This document shows, in pieces, positions 24,449-34,695 of a stretch of 39,533 nt of DNA. The translations under genes and the position numbers were made by a program. The notes beneath the pieces are model-generated. The model had not been told where the DNA came from and made no database searches. It worked only from the letters and a program-made list of their open reading frames with translations. This DNA is from an uncultured Ectothiorhodospiraceae bacterium (GTDB lineage Bacteria; Pseudomonadota; Gammaproteobacteria; UBA9214), in NCBI GenBank assembly GCA_947259415.1, contig CAMYMI010000022.1:1-39533 (forward strand), in the 5' to 3' direction. Positions within the stretch are counted from its first letter, which is position 1. The number at the start of each line of letters is the position of its first letter.

Positions 24449-25980
24449 TGACAGCAAAGGCGTTGATGACAGATCATACCCTGTCAGGTCTGTTGCATGG
24501 TCTGACCGAGGCATCAGTCAGACAGGAAGTGACGCTTTCAGGTCTGGCGCTCGACAGTCGCAAGGTGCAATCGGGTGACTTGTTCCTGGCCGTGGCGGGC
24601 AGCAGGACCCACGGCCTGCACCATGCGCGCCAGGCCATTGCCCTGGGCGCGGCCGCCGTTGCCTGGGAGCCGGCGGTCGATGAACCCGGACTGGCCGAAC
24701 TGGCGGCCCTGTTGCCGGTACCTGTCATCTCGATTCGCGGGCTCAGCCAGTTGGTCGGCCTGATTGCCGATCGTTTCTATGGCCACCCTTCGCACGGCCT
24801 GTTCGTGATTGGTGTCACCGGCACAGACGGCAAGACCTCCTGCAGTCACTACATCGCCCAGGCATTGGACAGCAGTGACCGCCGCTGTGGTGTGATCGGT
24901 ACCCTGGGCTATGGCCTCTACAGCGAACTCAGCGCCACAACCCATACCACACCGGATGCACTGACCGTGCAGCAGAGCCTTTATGCAATGCAGCACAAGG
25001 GTGCGCGCTGCGTAGTGGCCGAGGTTTCCTCGCATGCCATGGATCAGGCACGGGTAAGTGGAGTGGACTTCGATGTGGCGGTACTGACCAACCTGTCGCG
25101 CGACCATCTCGACTATCACGGCGACGTGGAATCCTATGCCTATGCCAAGCGCAAGCTGTTTCACAGCAGCGGGCTGCGTTATGCCGTCATCAATGCCGAC
25201 GACGCGTTCGGGCGCACCCTGCTCGATGATATACCGCCGGGCGTGGCACCGGTTGCCTACCGTCTGGAGGGCGAACCTTACCGGACCCGGTACCCGGCGC
25301 AGTGGGTCATCGGGCGCAACCTGAAGCTGGATCTCGGCGGTATTTCCCTCGAGGTGCATACACCCTGGGGGAGCGGTGTGCTGGAGAGTTCGCTACTGGG
25401 GCGTTTCAATGCCAGTAACCTGCTGGCCTCGCTGGCCAGCCTGTGTGTGGCCGGGCTCCCGTTTGAAGAAGCCCTGTTGCGCCTGTCGCGCACGCACACC
25501 GTAGCGGGGCGCATGGAGCGTTTCGACATGGGGCCCGGCAGACCCCTGGCGGTGGTGGACTATGCGCATACTGCGGGCGCGCTGGACGAGGCACTGAAGT
25601 CCCTGCGGGTGCATTGCGCGGGGAAATTATGGTGCGTGTTCGGCGCCGGCGGCGATCGTGACCGCGGCAAGCGGCCGCTGATGGCAGCGGTCGCGGAGCG
25701 TCGCGCAGACCGCATCGTGCTCACGGATGACAATCCGCGCAGCGAGGATCCGGAGCGCATCATAGCTGATATCTGCACCGGTCTTGATCGTCCCGAGCGG
25801 GTGCGCATCGAGCACGACCGGGCGACTGCCATCAGCAGCGTACTGGAGGAGGCCGGTCCGGACGACATTGTGCTGATCGCCGGTAAGGGTCATGAAACGG
25901 TACAAATCGTTGGCGACAAATCGATACCCTTCAGTGACCGCGAGCGTGTCATGGCACTGCAGCGGGAATGGGCGCAATGA
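24445..25980 (+). CDS. murE: UDP-MurNAc-tripeptide synthetase MurE (meso-DAP-adding)
   Basis: Cytoplasmic ATP-dependent ligase that adds the third residue to UDP-MurNAc-L-Ala-D-Glu. The 511-residue product has the P-loop GTDGKT at 126-131 and HTTPDALTVQ near 170. SSHAMDQARVSGVDFDVAVLTNLSRDHLDYHG lies near 195-225. Asp429-Asn-Pro-Arg432 is the motif that selects meso-diaminopimelate rather than lysine. Two ATGs lie at 24445 and 24448. The first overlaps the ftsI stop (ATGA) and is 7 bases after AGGAG. The stop overlaps murF. Confidence 0.96.
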   Translation: MMTAKALMTDHTLSGLLHGLTEASVRQEVTLSGLALDSRKVQSGDLFLAVAGSRTHGLHHARQAIALGAAAVAWEPAVDEPGLAELAALLPVPVISIRGLSQLVGLIADRFYGHPSHGLFVIGVTGTDGKTSCSHYIAQALDSSDRRCGVIGTLGYGLYSELSATTHTTPDALTVQQSLYAMQHKGARCVVAEVSSHAMDQARVSGVDFDVAVLTNLSRDHLDYHGDVESYAYAKRKLFHSSGLRYAVINADDAFGRTLLDDIPPGVAPVAYRLEGEPYRTRYPAQWVIGRNLKLDLGGISLEVHTPWGSGVLESSLLGRFNASNLLASLASLCVAGLPFEEALLRLSRTHTVAGRMERFDMGPGRPLAVVDYAHTAGALDEALKSLRVHCAGKLWCVFGAGGDRDRGKRPLMAAVAERRADRIVLTDDNPRSEDPERIIADICTGLDRPERVRIEHDRATAISSVLEEAGPDDIVLIAGKGHETVQIVGDKSIPFSDRERVMALQREWAQ

Positions 25981-27353
25981 TGGCGATGCAGCTTTCTGAA
26001 GCCGCGCAGGTGCTTGGTGGTCGCTGTGTCACCGGCGACGTTTTCTTTCGCGGCATCAGCACCGACACCCGCCAGCTTCAGTCAGGCAACCTGTTTGTTG
26101 CGCTGCAGGGACCGAACTTCGACGGTCACGACTTTCTGGAGGCGGCGCGTGAGCAGGGCGCGGCCGCGGCTACTGTCAGCCGCCTGCAGGAAACCGAATT
26201 GCCGTTGCTCGAAGTTGACGATACCCGGCTGGCACTCGGACGGCTGGCCGCCAACTGGCGCAGTCGTTTTGCACTGCCGGTCGTGGCGATCACCGGCAGC
26301 AACGGCAAGACCACAGTGCGTGCCATGACCGACGCGATCCTTTCCCAAGTCGGCCGCACCCTGTCGACCCGGGGCAATCTCAACAACGATATCGGACTGC
26401 CCCTGACACTGGCGCGCCTGTCGAAGGATGACTGCTTTGCGGTGATCGAGATGGGCGCCAATCATCCGGGTGAGATCGATTACCTGACATGCATTGCGCG
26501 GCCCACGATCGCGGTGGTTACCAATGCCGGGCCGGCGCACCTCGAGGGGTTTGGCGATCTGGAAGGCGTGGCCCGGGCCAAGGGCGAGTTATTTGCCCGC
26601 CTGGCTTCAGGGGATACCGCCGTGATCAATGCCGACGACAGTTTTGCCCCGCTGTGGCGCGAGCTGGCGGGGGCCGCAGAGGTCATCGATTTCGGGCTGG
26701 AACAGCCGGCCGCGGTACAGGCCAACTGGAAAGGCGATGTCAGCGGCAGCCGGGTGCTGTTGAAGACGCCCCGGGGCGAAGTTGAAATAATGCTGCCGGT
26801 TCCCGGCCGTCACAACGTCATGAACGCCCTGGCAGCCACAGCGGCCGCACTGGCTGCCGGCGCCGATCTGGAAACGGTGCGCCAGGGACTGGAATCACTG
26901 ACACCGGTCGCCGGGCGCTTCAACATCCAGCACCTGCCCAACGGGGTGACACTGATCGATGACACCTACAATGCCAACCCCGAGTCATTGCAGGTTGCGC
27001 TCGACGTGCTGGCCATGGCGCCGGGGGAGACCTGGCTGGTGCTGGGTGACATGGCCGAACTCGGTTCGGAGTCGGCGACGCTGCATCGCGAGGCAGGTCG
27101 CCGGGCGCGCCACGTGGGTATCGACCGGGTGTTCGGCCTGGGTGAGCTGGCGCGGGGTGCGGTGGAGGCTTTCGGTGACCAGGGTGCGGCGTTCGATACG
27201 CTGGAGGCGCTGCTGGCGGCGCTGCACGGGTTGCGCCGTGCCGACCTGCATATCCTAGTGAAGGGCTCGCGGGGCATGCGCATGGAGCGGGTCGTAAAGG
27301 CACTGGGGGGCCGTGTCCACAACGCATCCATCCAGCCGGAGCCAAGGCGCTAG
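25977..27353 (+). CDS. murF: UDP-MurNAc-tripeptide-D-Ala-D-Ala ligase MurF
   Basis: MurF adds the D-alanyl-D-alanine dipeptide made by Ddl, completing the pentapeptide precursor. With the ATG at 25977, overlapping the murE stop as ATGA, the product is 458 residues (E. coli 452). An ATG at 25968 would add three residues. Visible motifs are [22 protein letters not shown] at the N-terminus, P-loop GSNGKT at 107-112, [16 protein letters not shown], and [32 protein letters not shown] is in the third domain. It is followed after 2 bases by mraY. Confidence 0.96.
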   Translation: MMAMQLSEAAQVLGGRCVTGDVFFRGISTDTRQLQSGNLFVALQGPNFDGHDFLEAAREQGAAAATVSRLQETELPLLEVDDTRLALGRLAANWRSRFALPVVAITGSNGKTTVRAMTDAILSQVGRTLSTRGNLNNDIGLPLTLARLSKDDCFAVIEMGANHPGEIDYLTCIARPTIAVVTNAGPAHLEGFGDLEGVARAKGELFARLASGDTAVINADDSFAPLWRELAGAAEVIDFGLEQPAAVQANWKGDVSGSRVLLKTPRGEVEIMLPVPGRHNVMNALAATAAALAAGADLETVRQGLESLTPVAGRFNIQHLPNGVTLIDDTYNANPESLQVALDVLAMAPGETWLVLGDMAELGSESATLHREAGRRARHVGIDRVFGLGELARGAVEAFGDQGAAFDTLEALLAALHGLRRADLHILVKGSRGMRMERVVKALGGRVHNASIQPEPRR

Positions 27354-27355
27354 CC

Positions 27356-28438
27356 ATGCTTGTCTACCTTGCGGAATATCTGAGCCAGTACCACAGCGGC
27401 TTCAATGTCTTCCAGTACCTGACCCTGCGTGCCATCTTCGGGGTGCTGACGGCCCTGCTGATTTCCTTCGTGGTCGGGCCGGAAATGATCCGTCGCCTCG
27501 GGCATTACCAGATCGGTCAGCCGGTGCGTAACGACGGGCCCGAGTCGCATCTGGTCAAGGCTGGCACCCCGACCATGGGCGGTGCGCTGATCCTGGTTGC
27601 CATAGCCATTGCCACCCTGTTGTGGGCGGACCTGTCGAACCGCTATGTCTGGGTGGCGCTGCTGGTGACCTTGTTGTTCGGCAGCATCGGCTGGGTCGAT
27701 GACTACCGCAAGCTGGTGCTGAAGAATTCCGAAGGCCTGCCGGCACGGGTGAAGATGTTCTGGCAGTCGCTGATTGGACTCGGGATTGCACTGTTCCTCT
27801 ACCTGACAGCCGTCACACCGGCAGAGACCACCCTGATCGTGCCCTTCTTCAAGGAGGTCGCCATCAACCTCGGCTGGTTGTATGTCGTGCTGACCTATTT
27901 CGTGATTGTCGGTTCAAGCAATGCCGTGAACCTGACCGACGGCCTGGACGGTCTGGCGATACTGCCAACCGTCCTGATTGCCGGCGCGCTGGGCATCTTC
28001 GCCTACGCCACCGGCAATGTGAAGTTCGCCGTATACCTGGGTATTCCCTACATCCGAGACGCCAGCGAGGTCGTGGTCTTTTGCGGCGCACTGGTTGGTG
28101 CCGGGCTCGGGTTTCTCTGGTTCAACGCCTATCCGGCCATGGTCTTCATGGGTGATGTGGGTGCACTGGCCCTGGGAGCGGCGCTGGGAATCGTTGCCGT
28201 GCTGGTACGCCAGGAGCTGGTATTCCTGGTCATGAGCGGGGTCTTCGTGATGGAGACGGTGTCGGTCATTCTACAGGTGGCCTCGTACAAGCTGACCGGG
28301 CGCCGGATATTCCGTATGGCGCCACTGCATCATCATTTTGAGCTGAAGGGATGGCCGGAACCCAGGGTGATCGTGCGCTTCTGGATCATCACAGTGATCC
28401 TGGTGCTGGTCGGTCTAGCAACACTGAAAATACGTTGA
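27356..28438 (+). CDS. mraY: Phospho-MurNAc-pentapeptide transferase MraY
   Basis: Inner-membrane enzyme that transfers phospho-MurNAc-pentapeptide to undecaprenyl phosphate, forming lipid I. The 360-residue product (E. coli 360) has about ten hydrophobic segments. Asp115-Asp116 in the DDYRK motif matches the E. coli active-site pair. [13 protein letters not shown] and the [19 protein letters not shown] loop near residue 323 are also present. It starts 2 bases after murF and is followed by an unusual 171-base spacer before murD. Confidence 0.97.
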   Translation: MLVYLAEYLSQYHSGFNVFQYLTLRAIFGVLTALLISFVVGPEMIRRLGHYQIGQPVRNDGPESHLVKAGTPTMGGALILVAIAIATLLWADLSNRYVWVALLVTLLFGSIGWVDDYRKLVLKNSEGLPARVKMFWQSLIGLGIALFLYLTAVTPAETTLIVPFFKEVAINLGWLYVVLTYFVIVGSSNAVNLTDGLDGLAILPTVLIAGALGIFAYATGNVKFAVYLGIPYIRDASEVVVFCGALVGAGLGFLWFNAYPAMVFMGDVGALALGAALGIVAVLVRQELVFLVMSGVFVMETVSVILQVASYKLTGRRIFRMAPLHHHFELKGWPEPRVIVRFWIITVILVLVGLATLKIR

Positions 28439-28609
28439 GCAATTGTGCGCCAGGCCAGGATGTCAACGGGCTTGCAGTGGTTGATGGTAACTAAGGAGTA
28501 CGTTAGCAAGTCGACATTCAGGGGTACGTCCCCATCCCCTTTGACTGGGGCGGGACAGGGACAGGGGCAGTGTAATTAAACTTTTAACTGAGGACAGTTC
28601 GAGAATTCA
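28439..28609. other. Spacer between mraY and murD with GC-rich repeats
   Basis: A 171-base non-coding spacer interrupts an otherwise nearly gapless run. It contains GGGG-TACGT-CCCC at 28521-28533, CCCC (28536-28539) facing GGGG (28547-28550), and three hexamers GGGACA, GGGACA, GGGGCA at 28552-28569. TGTAATTAAACTTTTAACTG follows. The block resembles REP-like or RAYT-associated palindromic repeats, which I infer from memory of such elements. A 31-codon ORF at 28484-28579 lacks support as a gene. Confidence 0.55.
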
Positions 28610-29977
28610 ATGGCGGTTCCGGTTTCGATAATGGAAGACATGATTGACAATGCACGCAGGACGCTGGTGGTCGGGCTCGGCAAGACTGGCCTGTCGGTGG
28701 CGCGCTATCTGTCGCGCCACAAGGTGCCGGTCGCCGTCGTCGATAGCCGTGAGCAGCCACCGGGCCTGGAAGACCTGCGCAATGAACTGCCGGTCGATGT
28801 CGCCCTGTTCCTGGGCGGCTTCGAGGAGTCGGCCTTTGAGCGGGCCGAACGCATTGTAGTCAGCCCGGGTGTATCACTACAGGAACCGCCGATTGCCGCC
28901 GCCATCGCGCGTGGTGTACCGGTCATCGGCGATATCGAACTATTTGCCCAGGTCGCCCGCGCCCCTGTGGTGGCCATAACCGGATCCAACGGCAAAAGCA
29001 CCGTAACGACCCTGCTGAGCGCGATGGCGCAGCGTGCCGGCAGAATGGTGCGCACCGGCGGCAATATCGGTGTGCCGGCACTCGACCTGATCACAGACAC
29101 CGAGCCTGATCTCTATGTGCTCGAGCTCTCCAGCTTCCAGCTGGAGACCACGCACTCGCTCAGTCCCGCAGCCGCGGTGGTGCTCAATATCAGCGCAGAC
29201 CACATGGACCGCTACTCCGATCTTGAGGCCTATTCGAACGCCAAGCGAACCATTTATCGAAACGCGGCTGTGCAGGTGGTGAACGCCGATGACCCGCTGG
29301 TCTCTGCGCTGGCCGACAAGGACCGCCGCCAGCTGCATTTTACCCTTGGGGAGCCAGCCGCCGGCGAGTTCGGTGTGCGAGATTACCAGGGTACCCGGTG
29401 GCTGGCACGAGGTAACGAACGCATCATGCCGGTATCGGCCATCCGCATGGCAGGCCGTCACAACGTGGTGAATGTGCTGGCCGCTCTGGCCCTGGGCGAT
29501 GCCATCGGTCTGGAGGAGGAAGCCATGATCGAGGCGATCAACGAGTTCCGCGGGCTGCCACACCGCATGCAGCTGGTCGCGAAGCATGAGGGCGTTCGCT
29601 GGTATAACGACTCCAAGGGCACCAATGTAGGCGCCACGCTGGCAGCCATCGACAGTGCAGAGGGATCCGTTGTGCTGATCGCCGGCGGTGATGCCAAGGG
29701 GGCTGACCTGGAACCGCTGGCTGTGGCGCTGCAGGCCAAGGGTCGTGCGGTGGTTCTGATCGGTAAGGATGCCGTGCGGCTGCAGGCCGTCCTGCAGGAC
29801 ATTGTACCGGTTGCGCAGGCCGCGGACATGACGCAGGCCGTGGCGCTTGCCGCAGGGATGGCGCAGGCCGGTGACAGTGTGCTGTTATCCCCGGCGTGTG
29901 CCAGTACCGATATGTTCCGCAATTTCGAGGAACGTGGCGACGTCTTCATCAAGGCAGTGCGGGGGCAGATCGCATGA
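28610..29977 (+). CDS. murD: UDP-MurNAc-L-alanine-D-glutamate ligase MurD
   Basis: MurD adds D-glutamate to UDP-MurNAc-L-Ala in the cytoplasm. The 455-residue product (E. coli 438) has LVVGLGKTGLSVARYL at the N-terminus, P-loop GSNGKS at 125-130, and TGGNIGVPALD. ELSSFQLETT, GLPHRMQLV and NDSKGTNVGATLAAI follow near residues 145-350. Position 28610 gives MAVPVSIMEDMIDN. The ATG at 28631 is a possible later start. The ribosome-binding site is weak, with only GAGGACAG further upstream. The stop overlaps ftsW in an ATGA. Confidence 0.95.
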   Translation: MAVPVSIMEDMIDNARRTLVVGLGKTGLSVARYLSRHKVPVAVVDSREQPPGLEDLRNELPVDVALFLGGFEESAFERAERIVVSPGVSLQEPPIAAAIARGVPVIGDIELFAQVARAPVVAITGSNGKSTVTTLLSAMAQRAGRMVRTGGNIGVPALDLITDTEPDLYVLELSSFQLETTHSLSPAAAVVLNISADHMDRYSDLEAYSNAKRTIYRNAAVQVVNADDPLVSALADKDRRQLHFTLGEPAAGEFGVRDYQGTRWLARGNERIMPVSAIRMAGRHNVVNVLAALALGDAIGLEEEAMIEAINEFRGLPHRMQLVAKHEGVRWYNDSKGTNVGATLAAIDSAEGSVVLIAGGDAKGADLEPLAVALQAKGRAVVLIGKDAVRLQAVLQDIVPVAQAADMTQAVALAAGMAQAGDSVLLSPACASTDMFRNFEERGDVFIKAVRGQIA

Positions 29978-31185
29978 TCCCGGTCGCGGCGCGCCAGGCC
30001 AGTGTAATCGGCGCCAGCGCTGTGCGTATGCCGCGCCTGGATTACTGGCTGCTTGGCGCTGCCCTGGCCCTGACGGCACTGGGGCTGGTCATGGTGGCCT
30101 CCGCCTCGATCACCCCGGCCGAGCGTGAACTGGGGCAGCCGTTCTACTACGCCATCCGCCAGAGCATCTATATCGGCCTGGGGGTTATGTTCGGCTTGGC
30201 CGTGTACCGTTTGCAGCTAAACTGGTTGCAACAGAGCAGCCTGGTGTTGCTGGTGGGCGGGTTTGCGCTGCTGATCGCCGTGCTCGTTCCCGGCGTCGGC
30301 CACGAGGTCAACGGCAGCGTACGCTGGATCAACACTGGTTTTTTTCGCCTGCAGGTCTCCGAGCCGGCCAAGCTGATGATCCTGATCTACCTGGCGAGCT
30401 ACCTGGCGCGCCACAGCGAAGAAGTGCGCACGCATATCTCCGGTTTCATCAAGCCGCTGGGTCTGCTGGTGCTGGCATCGCTTTTGTTACTGCTCGAACC
30501 GGACTTCGGTGCCACCGTTGTGCTGATCGCGACCGCCATGGGCATGATCTTCATCGCCGGCGTGCGCCTGCTGCAGTTTAGCGGCGTGCTCGGACTGGCC
30601 GGGCTGGCGATGGCCGGAATGGCAGTGTCTTCGCCGTACAGAATGGAACGTCTGACCACCTTCCTGAATCCCTGGGCGGACCCTTTCAACAGCGGTTTCC
30701 AGCTGACCCAGTCACTGATCGCCATCGGGCGCGGCGAATGGCTCGGCGTAGGACTTGGTGCCAGCATCCAGAAGCTGTTCTATCTGCCGGAGGCGCACAC
30801 CGACTTTGTATTCGCGGTACTGGCCGAAGAGCTCGGGTTGCTGGGTGTGCTCATTGTGATCGCGTTGTATGTGCTGCTGGTGTGGCGCGCCTTCGTCATT
30901 GCCGCGCAGGCCGAGAAGGCCGGCAATGCCTTTGCCGCCTTCCTGGCATACGGCATCGGTATCTGGTTCGCCCTGCAAAGCTTTATCAATATGGGCGTCA
31001 ATATGGGTTTGCTGCCCACCAAGGGGCTGACATTGCCGCTGATGAGTTATGGCGGATCCAGCATGGTGGTGATGTGCACCACCGTCGCGCTGCTGCTGCG
31101 GGTCGACTACGAGACCCGCTGCACCGTCAACGGTCTGCTGGCGAGCGGCACGGCCGCGGCACGCCAGCGGAGGCGGCGCGCATGA
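29974..31185 (+). CDS. ftsW: Septal peptidoglycan polymerase FtsW (SEDS)
   Basis: FtsW is the SEDS-family glycosyltransferase that polymerises septal glycan strands from lipid II with FtsI. The ATG at 29974 overlaps the murD stop (ATGA) and gives 403 residues (E. coli 414). Ten hydrophobic segments are visible, with LGLVMVASAS in the first. Conserved blocks include GHEVNGSVRWINTGFFRLQVSEPAKL and FLNPWADPFNSGFQLTQSLIAIGRG. In PEAHTDFVFAVLAEELG, Asp277 is the probable catalytic aspartate. The C-terminus is Arg-rich and overlaps murG. Confidence 0.96.
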   Translation: MIPVAARQASVIGASAVRMPRLDYWLLGAALALTALGLVMVASASITPAERELGQPFYYAIRQSIYIGLGVMFGLAVYRLQLNWLQQSSLVLLVGGFALLIAVLVPGVGHEVNGSVRWINTGFFRLQVSEPAKLMILIYLASYLARHSEEVRTHISGFIKPLGLLVLASLLLLLEPDFGATVVLIATAMGMIFIAGVRLLQFSGVLGLAGLAMAGMAVSSPYRMERLTTFLNPWADPFNSGFQLTQSLIAIGRGEWLGVGLGASIQKLFYLPEAHTDFVFAVLAEELGLLGVLIVIALYVLLVWRAFVIAAQAEKAGNAFAAFLAYGIGIWFALQSFINMGVNMGLLPTKGLTLPLMSYGGSSMVVMCTTVALLLRVDYETRCTVNGLLASGTAAARQRRRRA

Positions 31186-32312
31186 TGCCGGCCGCAGGAA
31201 ACCAGCGACCGGTGCTGATCATGGCAGGCGGTACCGGGGGTCACGTCTTTCCGGCGCTCGCGGTTGCCGATGAACTGTCGACCCGGGGGGTGCCCGTCTC
31301 CTGGCTGGGTACCCGGCGCGGACTGGAGGCCAGGGTGGTCCCGGCGGCCGGATACGCACTGTCATCGATACGGGTGTCCGGTCTGCGCGGCAAGGGTTTG
31401 CTGCGCCTGCTGCTCGCCCCGTTCATGCTGGCCTTCGCCGTGCTCCAGTCCCTGGTCATCTTTATACGCCTGCGCCCCCTGGCGGTACTCGGTATGGGCG
31501 GCTTTACCGCCGGTCCGGGTGGCCTGGTGGCCTGGTTGTTGCGCTGTCCGCTGGTGATCCATGAACAGAACTCGGTTGCCGGCCTGACCAATCGCCTGCT
31601 GGCGCCGCTGGCGCGTCATGTCCTCGAGGCCTTTCCCGGTAGTATGCCGACCACACGTCATGCCGTGCATACGGGCAACCCGGTGCGCAGCGCGATCGCC
31701 GCCATGCCGGAACCGGCTCAGCGCCTGCGTGAGCACTCCGGGGCGCTGCACCTGCTGGTCATTGGCGGCAGCCTGGGCGCGCAGGCACTGAACCGGGTGG
31801 TCCCGCAGGCCGTGGCGCGTCTCCCGCGGGAGACGCGTCCGCAGATTCATCACCAGACCGGTCCGGCGGACGAGACCGGCGTGCGTAAGCGTTACCGGGA
31901 ACTCGATGGCACGGCACGGGTGGAGGCCTTCATCGAGGACATGGCCGCCGCCTATGCCTGGGCAGATCTCGTGGTGTGTCGTGCCGGCGCCCTGACCGTG
32001 GCAGAACTGAGTGCCGTCGGCGTGGCATCGATCCTGGTACCGTTCCCCTACGCCACCGACGATCACCAGACCGGCAATGCCCGCTACCTGGCCGATACCG
32101 GGGCCGCAATGCTGGTGCCGCAGCCGGAGTTGACGGTGGAACGGCTGGCCGAACTGTTGACCAGTTACAGTGCCGACCGGCAAGCCCTGCTAGAGATGGC
32201 CGCGCGCGCGCGCGGGCTTGCCCGGCCGGATGCGGCCCGGCAGGTAGCCGGGTTTTGCCTGAACGCGGCCGGTCAGGCGCCGCTGCCGGGCGCTGCGGGA
32301 GGTGCGGCTTGA
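31182..32312 (+). CDS. murG: Lipid II synthase MurG
   Basis: Peripheral inner-membrane N-acetylglucosaminyltransferase that converts lipid I to lipid II. The 376-residue product has the GT-B N-terminal glycine loop [19 protein letters not shown] near residues 11-29, [12 protein letters not shown], and [25 protein letters not shown] lies in the C-terminal domain with [19 protein letters not shown]. The ATG at 31182 overlaps the ftsW stop, and GGAGG at 31169-31173 gives an 8-base spacing. The C-terminal 25 residues are Ala/Gly-rich and weakly conserved. It overlaps the likely murC TTG start. Confidence 0.96.
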   Translation: MMPAAGNQRPVLIMAGGTGGHVFPALAVADELSTRGVPVSWLGTRRGLEARVVPAAGYALSSIRVSGLRGKGLLRLLLAPFMLAFAVLQSLVIFIRLRPLAVLGMGGFTAGPGGLVAWLLRCPLVIHEQNSVAGLTNRLLAPLARHVLEAFPGSMPTTRHAVHTGNPVRSAIAAMPEPAQRLREHSGALHLLVIGGSLGAQALNRVVPQAVARLPRETRPQIHHQTGPADETGVRKRYRELDGTARVEAFIEDMAAAYAWADLVVCRAGALTVAELSAVGVASILVPFPYATDDHQTGNARYLADTGAAMLVPQPELTVERLAELLTSYSADRQALLEMAARARGLARPDAARQVAGFCLNAAGQAPLPGAAGGAA

Positions 32313-33757
32313 GCTTGCCTGCACGTCCCACCGCTGCCGCGCAGCCGCAGGGCATGGGTCGGGTGCGACGTATCCATTTCGTCGGTGCGGGCGGCGCCGG
32401 CATGGGCGGTATCGCCGAGGTACTGCATAATCTCGGCTACATGGTGAGCGGTTCCGACCTGTGCGAGAATGCGGTCACCCGGCGCCTGGCCCGGCTGGGT
32501 GTGCAGATCTGGATCGGTCACGCTGCCAGCCATGTGGCCGAGTGTGACGCCGTGGTGGTGTCATCGGCAATCACAGCCGACAATCCCGAGGTGGTCGCAG
32601 CACGGCAGCAACGTGTGCCGGTGGTGCCGCGCGCCGAAATGCTCGCTGAACTGATGCGTTTCCGTTACGGGATCGGCGTGGCCGGTACCCACGGCAAGAC
32701 CACCACCACCAGCCTGATCACCAGCCTGCTGGCCGAGGCCGGGCTTGACCCGACCTTCGTAATCGGCGGCCAGCTCAACAGTGCCGACAGCCATGCCCGG
32801 CTTGGTGAAGGCCACTATCTGGTGGCCGAGGCTGATGAAAGCGATGCCTCGTTTCTGTATCTGCAGCCATCGATGGCCGTGGTGACCAATATCGACGCCG
32901 ATCACCTGTCGACCTATGAGGGCGATTTCGAGCGCCTGCGCCAGACCTTCATCGATTACCTGCATCACCTGCCGTTTTACGGGCTGGCGGTGCTGTGTCT
33001 GGAGGATCCCGAGGTGCGCAACATCCTCGGCGAGGTTACCCGGCCGGTGATCACCTACGGGCTCGGTACGGATTCCGATGTGCAGGCCACTGATCTGCAG
33101 CAGCGCGGCATGCAGACCCATTTCACGGTGCGCCGGGCCGGGCACGACGACCTTGCGGTGATCCTGAACCTGCCGGGTCGTCACAATGTCCTCAATGCAC
33201 TGGCGGCGATTGCCGTGGCCTCCGAACTGGGCGTGCCGGATGCCGCCATCCAGCAGGGACTTTCCCATTTTCAGGGTATCGGCAGGCGTTTCCAGGTCGC
33301 CGGCCCTGTCACAACCCGCGCCGGCAGCGTGTTGCTGATCGACGATTACGCACATCATCCACGCGAGATTGCACCGACACTGGCTGCGGTACGTACCGGC
33401 TGGCCGGGACGGCGCCTGGTGGTGGCATTCCAGCCGCACCGTTATACCCGCACCCGCGACCTGTTCGATGATTTTATCCAGGTACTGTCCGAGGTGGATG
33501 TGTTGGTACTCGGGGAGGTGTATGCGGCCGGCGAGGCGCCTATCAGTGGCGCGGACGGGCGTGCCCTGTGCCGTGGCATCCGTGCGCGCGGGCTGATCGA
33601 CCCTGTGTTCGTGGAACACATCAGTGAATTGCCGCAGGTGTTACAGGACATCCTGCAGGACGGTGATGTGCTGCTGACGCTGGGTGCCGGCGATATCGGC
33701 GCCGTCGCGGCCCGGTTGGCGGATGAGTTGCAGGCGGCAGGGGGGCGCGATGACTGA
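32309..33757 (+). CDS. murC: UDP-MurNAc-L-alanine ligase MurC
   Basis: MurC attaches L-alanine to UDP-MurNAc, the first peptide ligation of the pathway. The likely start is TTG at 32309, overlapping the murG stop (TTGA), with GGGAGG at 32297-32302 six bases before. It gives 482 residues (E. coli 491) with a leader similar in length to E. coli MurC. ATG at 32354 is the alternative (467 residues). Motifs are [18 protein letters not shown] near 22-39, P-loop GTHGKT at 126-131, and [35 protein letters not shown] and [12 protein letters not shown] lie near the C-terminal domain. Confidence 0.94.
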   Translation: MSLPARPTAAAQPQGMGRVRRIHFVGAGGAGMGGIAEVLHNLGYMVSGSDLCENAVTRRLARLGVQIWIGHAASHVAECDAVVVSSAITADNPEVVAARQQRVPVVPRAEMLAELMRFRYGIGVAGTHGKTTTTSLITSLLAEAGLDPTFVIGGQLNSADSHARLGEGHYLVAEADESDASFLYLQPSMAVVTNIDADHLSTYEGDFERLRQTFIDYLHHLPFYGLAVLCLEDPEVRNILGEVTRPVITYGLGTDSDVQATDLQQRGMQTHFTVRRAGHDDLAVILNLPGRHNVLNALAAIAVASELGVPDAAIQQGLSHFQGIGRRFQVAGPVTTRAGSVLLIDDYAHHPREIAPTLAAVRTGWPGRRLVVAFQPHRYTRTRDLFDDFIQVLSEVDVLVLGEVYAAGEAPISGADGRALCRGIRARGLIDPVFVEHISELPQVLQDILQDGDVLLTLGAGDIGAVAARLADELQAAGGRDD

Positions 33758-33785
33758 TTCAAGCCGGTGGTGGCAACGAGGATGA
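33750..33785 (+). CDS. Possible 11-codon mini-ORF between murC and murB
   Basis: The ORF encodes [11 protein letters not shown] and its TGA at 33783-33785 overlaps the ATG of murB at 33782. A strong AGGGGGG lies a few bases upstream, at about 33739-33745. It starts within the last codons of murC. It could be a coupling peptide that delivers ribosomes to murB, or chance. I see no evidence of conservation. Confidence 0.3.
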   Translation: MTDSSRWWQRG

Positions 33786-34687
33786 TGGTGGCCGAACAGA
33801 CATCACAGTGGCGCGGCGAGCTGCATTATGACGAGTCCATGGCCACGCACAGTTCATGGCGCACCGGCGGTCCGGCGCGGCGCTTTTTCCAGCCCGCTGA
33901 CGTCGATGACCTGTGTAATTTCCTGCGCGACCTGGACCGCGACGAGCCGCTGTTGTGGCTGGGTCTCGGAAGCAATCTGCTGGTGCGTGACGGCGGCTTT
34001 CCGGGCACGGTGATTTCCACCTTCGCTGCCCTGTCGACCTTCGAGTGGCTGAATGAGGAAACCCTGCGTGCCGCCAGCGGCGTCACCTGCAGCAAGGTGG
34101 CGCGCCTGACCGCCAGGGCCGGGCTGGTCGGGGTCGAGTTTCTGGCCGGAATACCCGGGACTATGGGTGGTGCGCTGGCCATGAATGCCGGGGCCTTCGG
34201 TGGCGAGACCTGGACGCATGTTGTGGCGGTTGAGACGGTGGACCGTGAGGGGGGCTTGCATACGCGTTATCCGGCCGAGTACCGCATTGGCTACCGCAGC
34301 GTGACGGGCCCTGAGGACGAATGGTTTATTGCCGCGCACCTGCGGCTCGAGCATGGCGATGCCACGGCCGCACAGGAGCGCATACGCGAACTTCTGGCAC
34401 AGCGCGGTGCAACGCAACCAACCCAGCAGTACAGCTGTGGTTCGGTGTTCCGCAACCCGCCGGGTGATTTCGCCGCGCGCCTGATCGAGACCGCGGGACT
34501 CAAGGGGGTCAGCATCGGGGGTGCGCAGGTCTCGGAAAAGCACGCCAACTTCATTGTCAACACGGGCAGCGCCAGTGCAGCGGACATCGAGGCCCTGATA
34601 GAAAAGGTGCGTGACGGGGTTGAACAGGAGCACGGCATTGTGCTGGAAACGGAGGTCCGCATTGTCGGTGACAAACCGGCGGCTTGA
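33782..34687 (+). CDS. murB: UDP-N-acetylenolpyruvoylglucosamine reductase MurB
   Basis: FAD- and NADPH-dependent reductase that yields UDP-MurNAc. I use ATG at 33782. ATG at 33785 and GTG at 33767 are in-frame alternatives, the latter without a ribosome-binding site. The 301-residue product has ATHSSWRTGGPARRFF near the N-terminus, WLGLGSNLLVRDGG, and EFLAGIPGTMGGALAMNAGAFGGE for FAD binding. Ser221 in CGSVFRNPPGD corresponds to E. coli Ser229, and IVLETEVRIVGD is near the end. It lacks the long insertion of some MurB proteins. The start overlaps a mini-ORF. Confidence 0.94.
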   Translation: MMVAEQTSQWRGELHYDESMATHSSWRTGGPARRFFQPADVDDLCNFLRDLDRDEPLLWLGLGSNLLVRDGGFPGTVISTFAALSTFEWLNEETLRAASGVTCSKVARLTARAGLVGVEFLAGIPGTMGGALAMNAGAFGGETWTHVVAVETVDREGGLHTRYPAEYRIGYRSVTGPEDEWFIAAHLRLEHGDATAAQERIRELLAQRGATQPTQQYSCGSVFRNPPGDFAARLIETAGLKGVSIGGAQVSEKHANFIVNTGSASAADIEALIEKVRDGVEQEHGIVLETEVRIVGDKPAA

Positions 34688-34695
34688 ATCCAGCA

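Noticed and set aside
28484-28579. 31-codon ORF in the mraY-murD spacer
   Set aside because: Translates repeat sequence (TSPSPLTGAGQGQG), has no ribosome-binding site, and is more simply explained by the GC-rich repeats.
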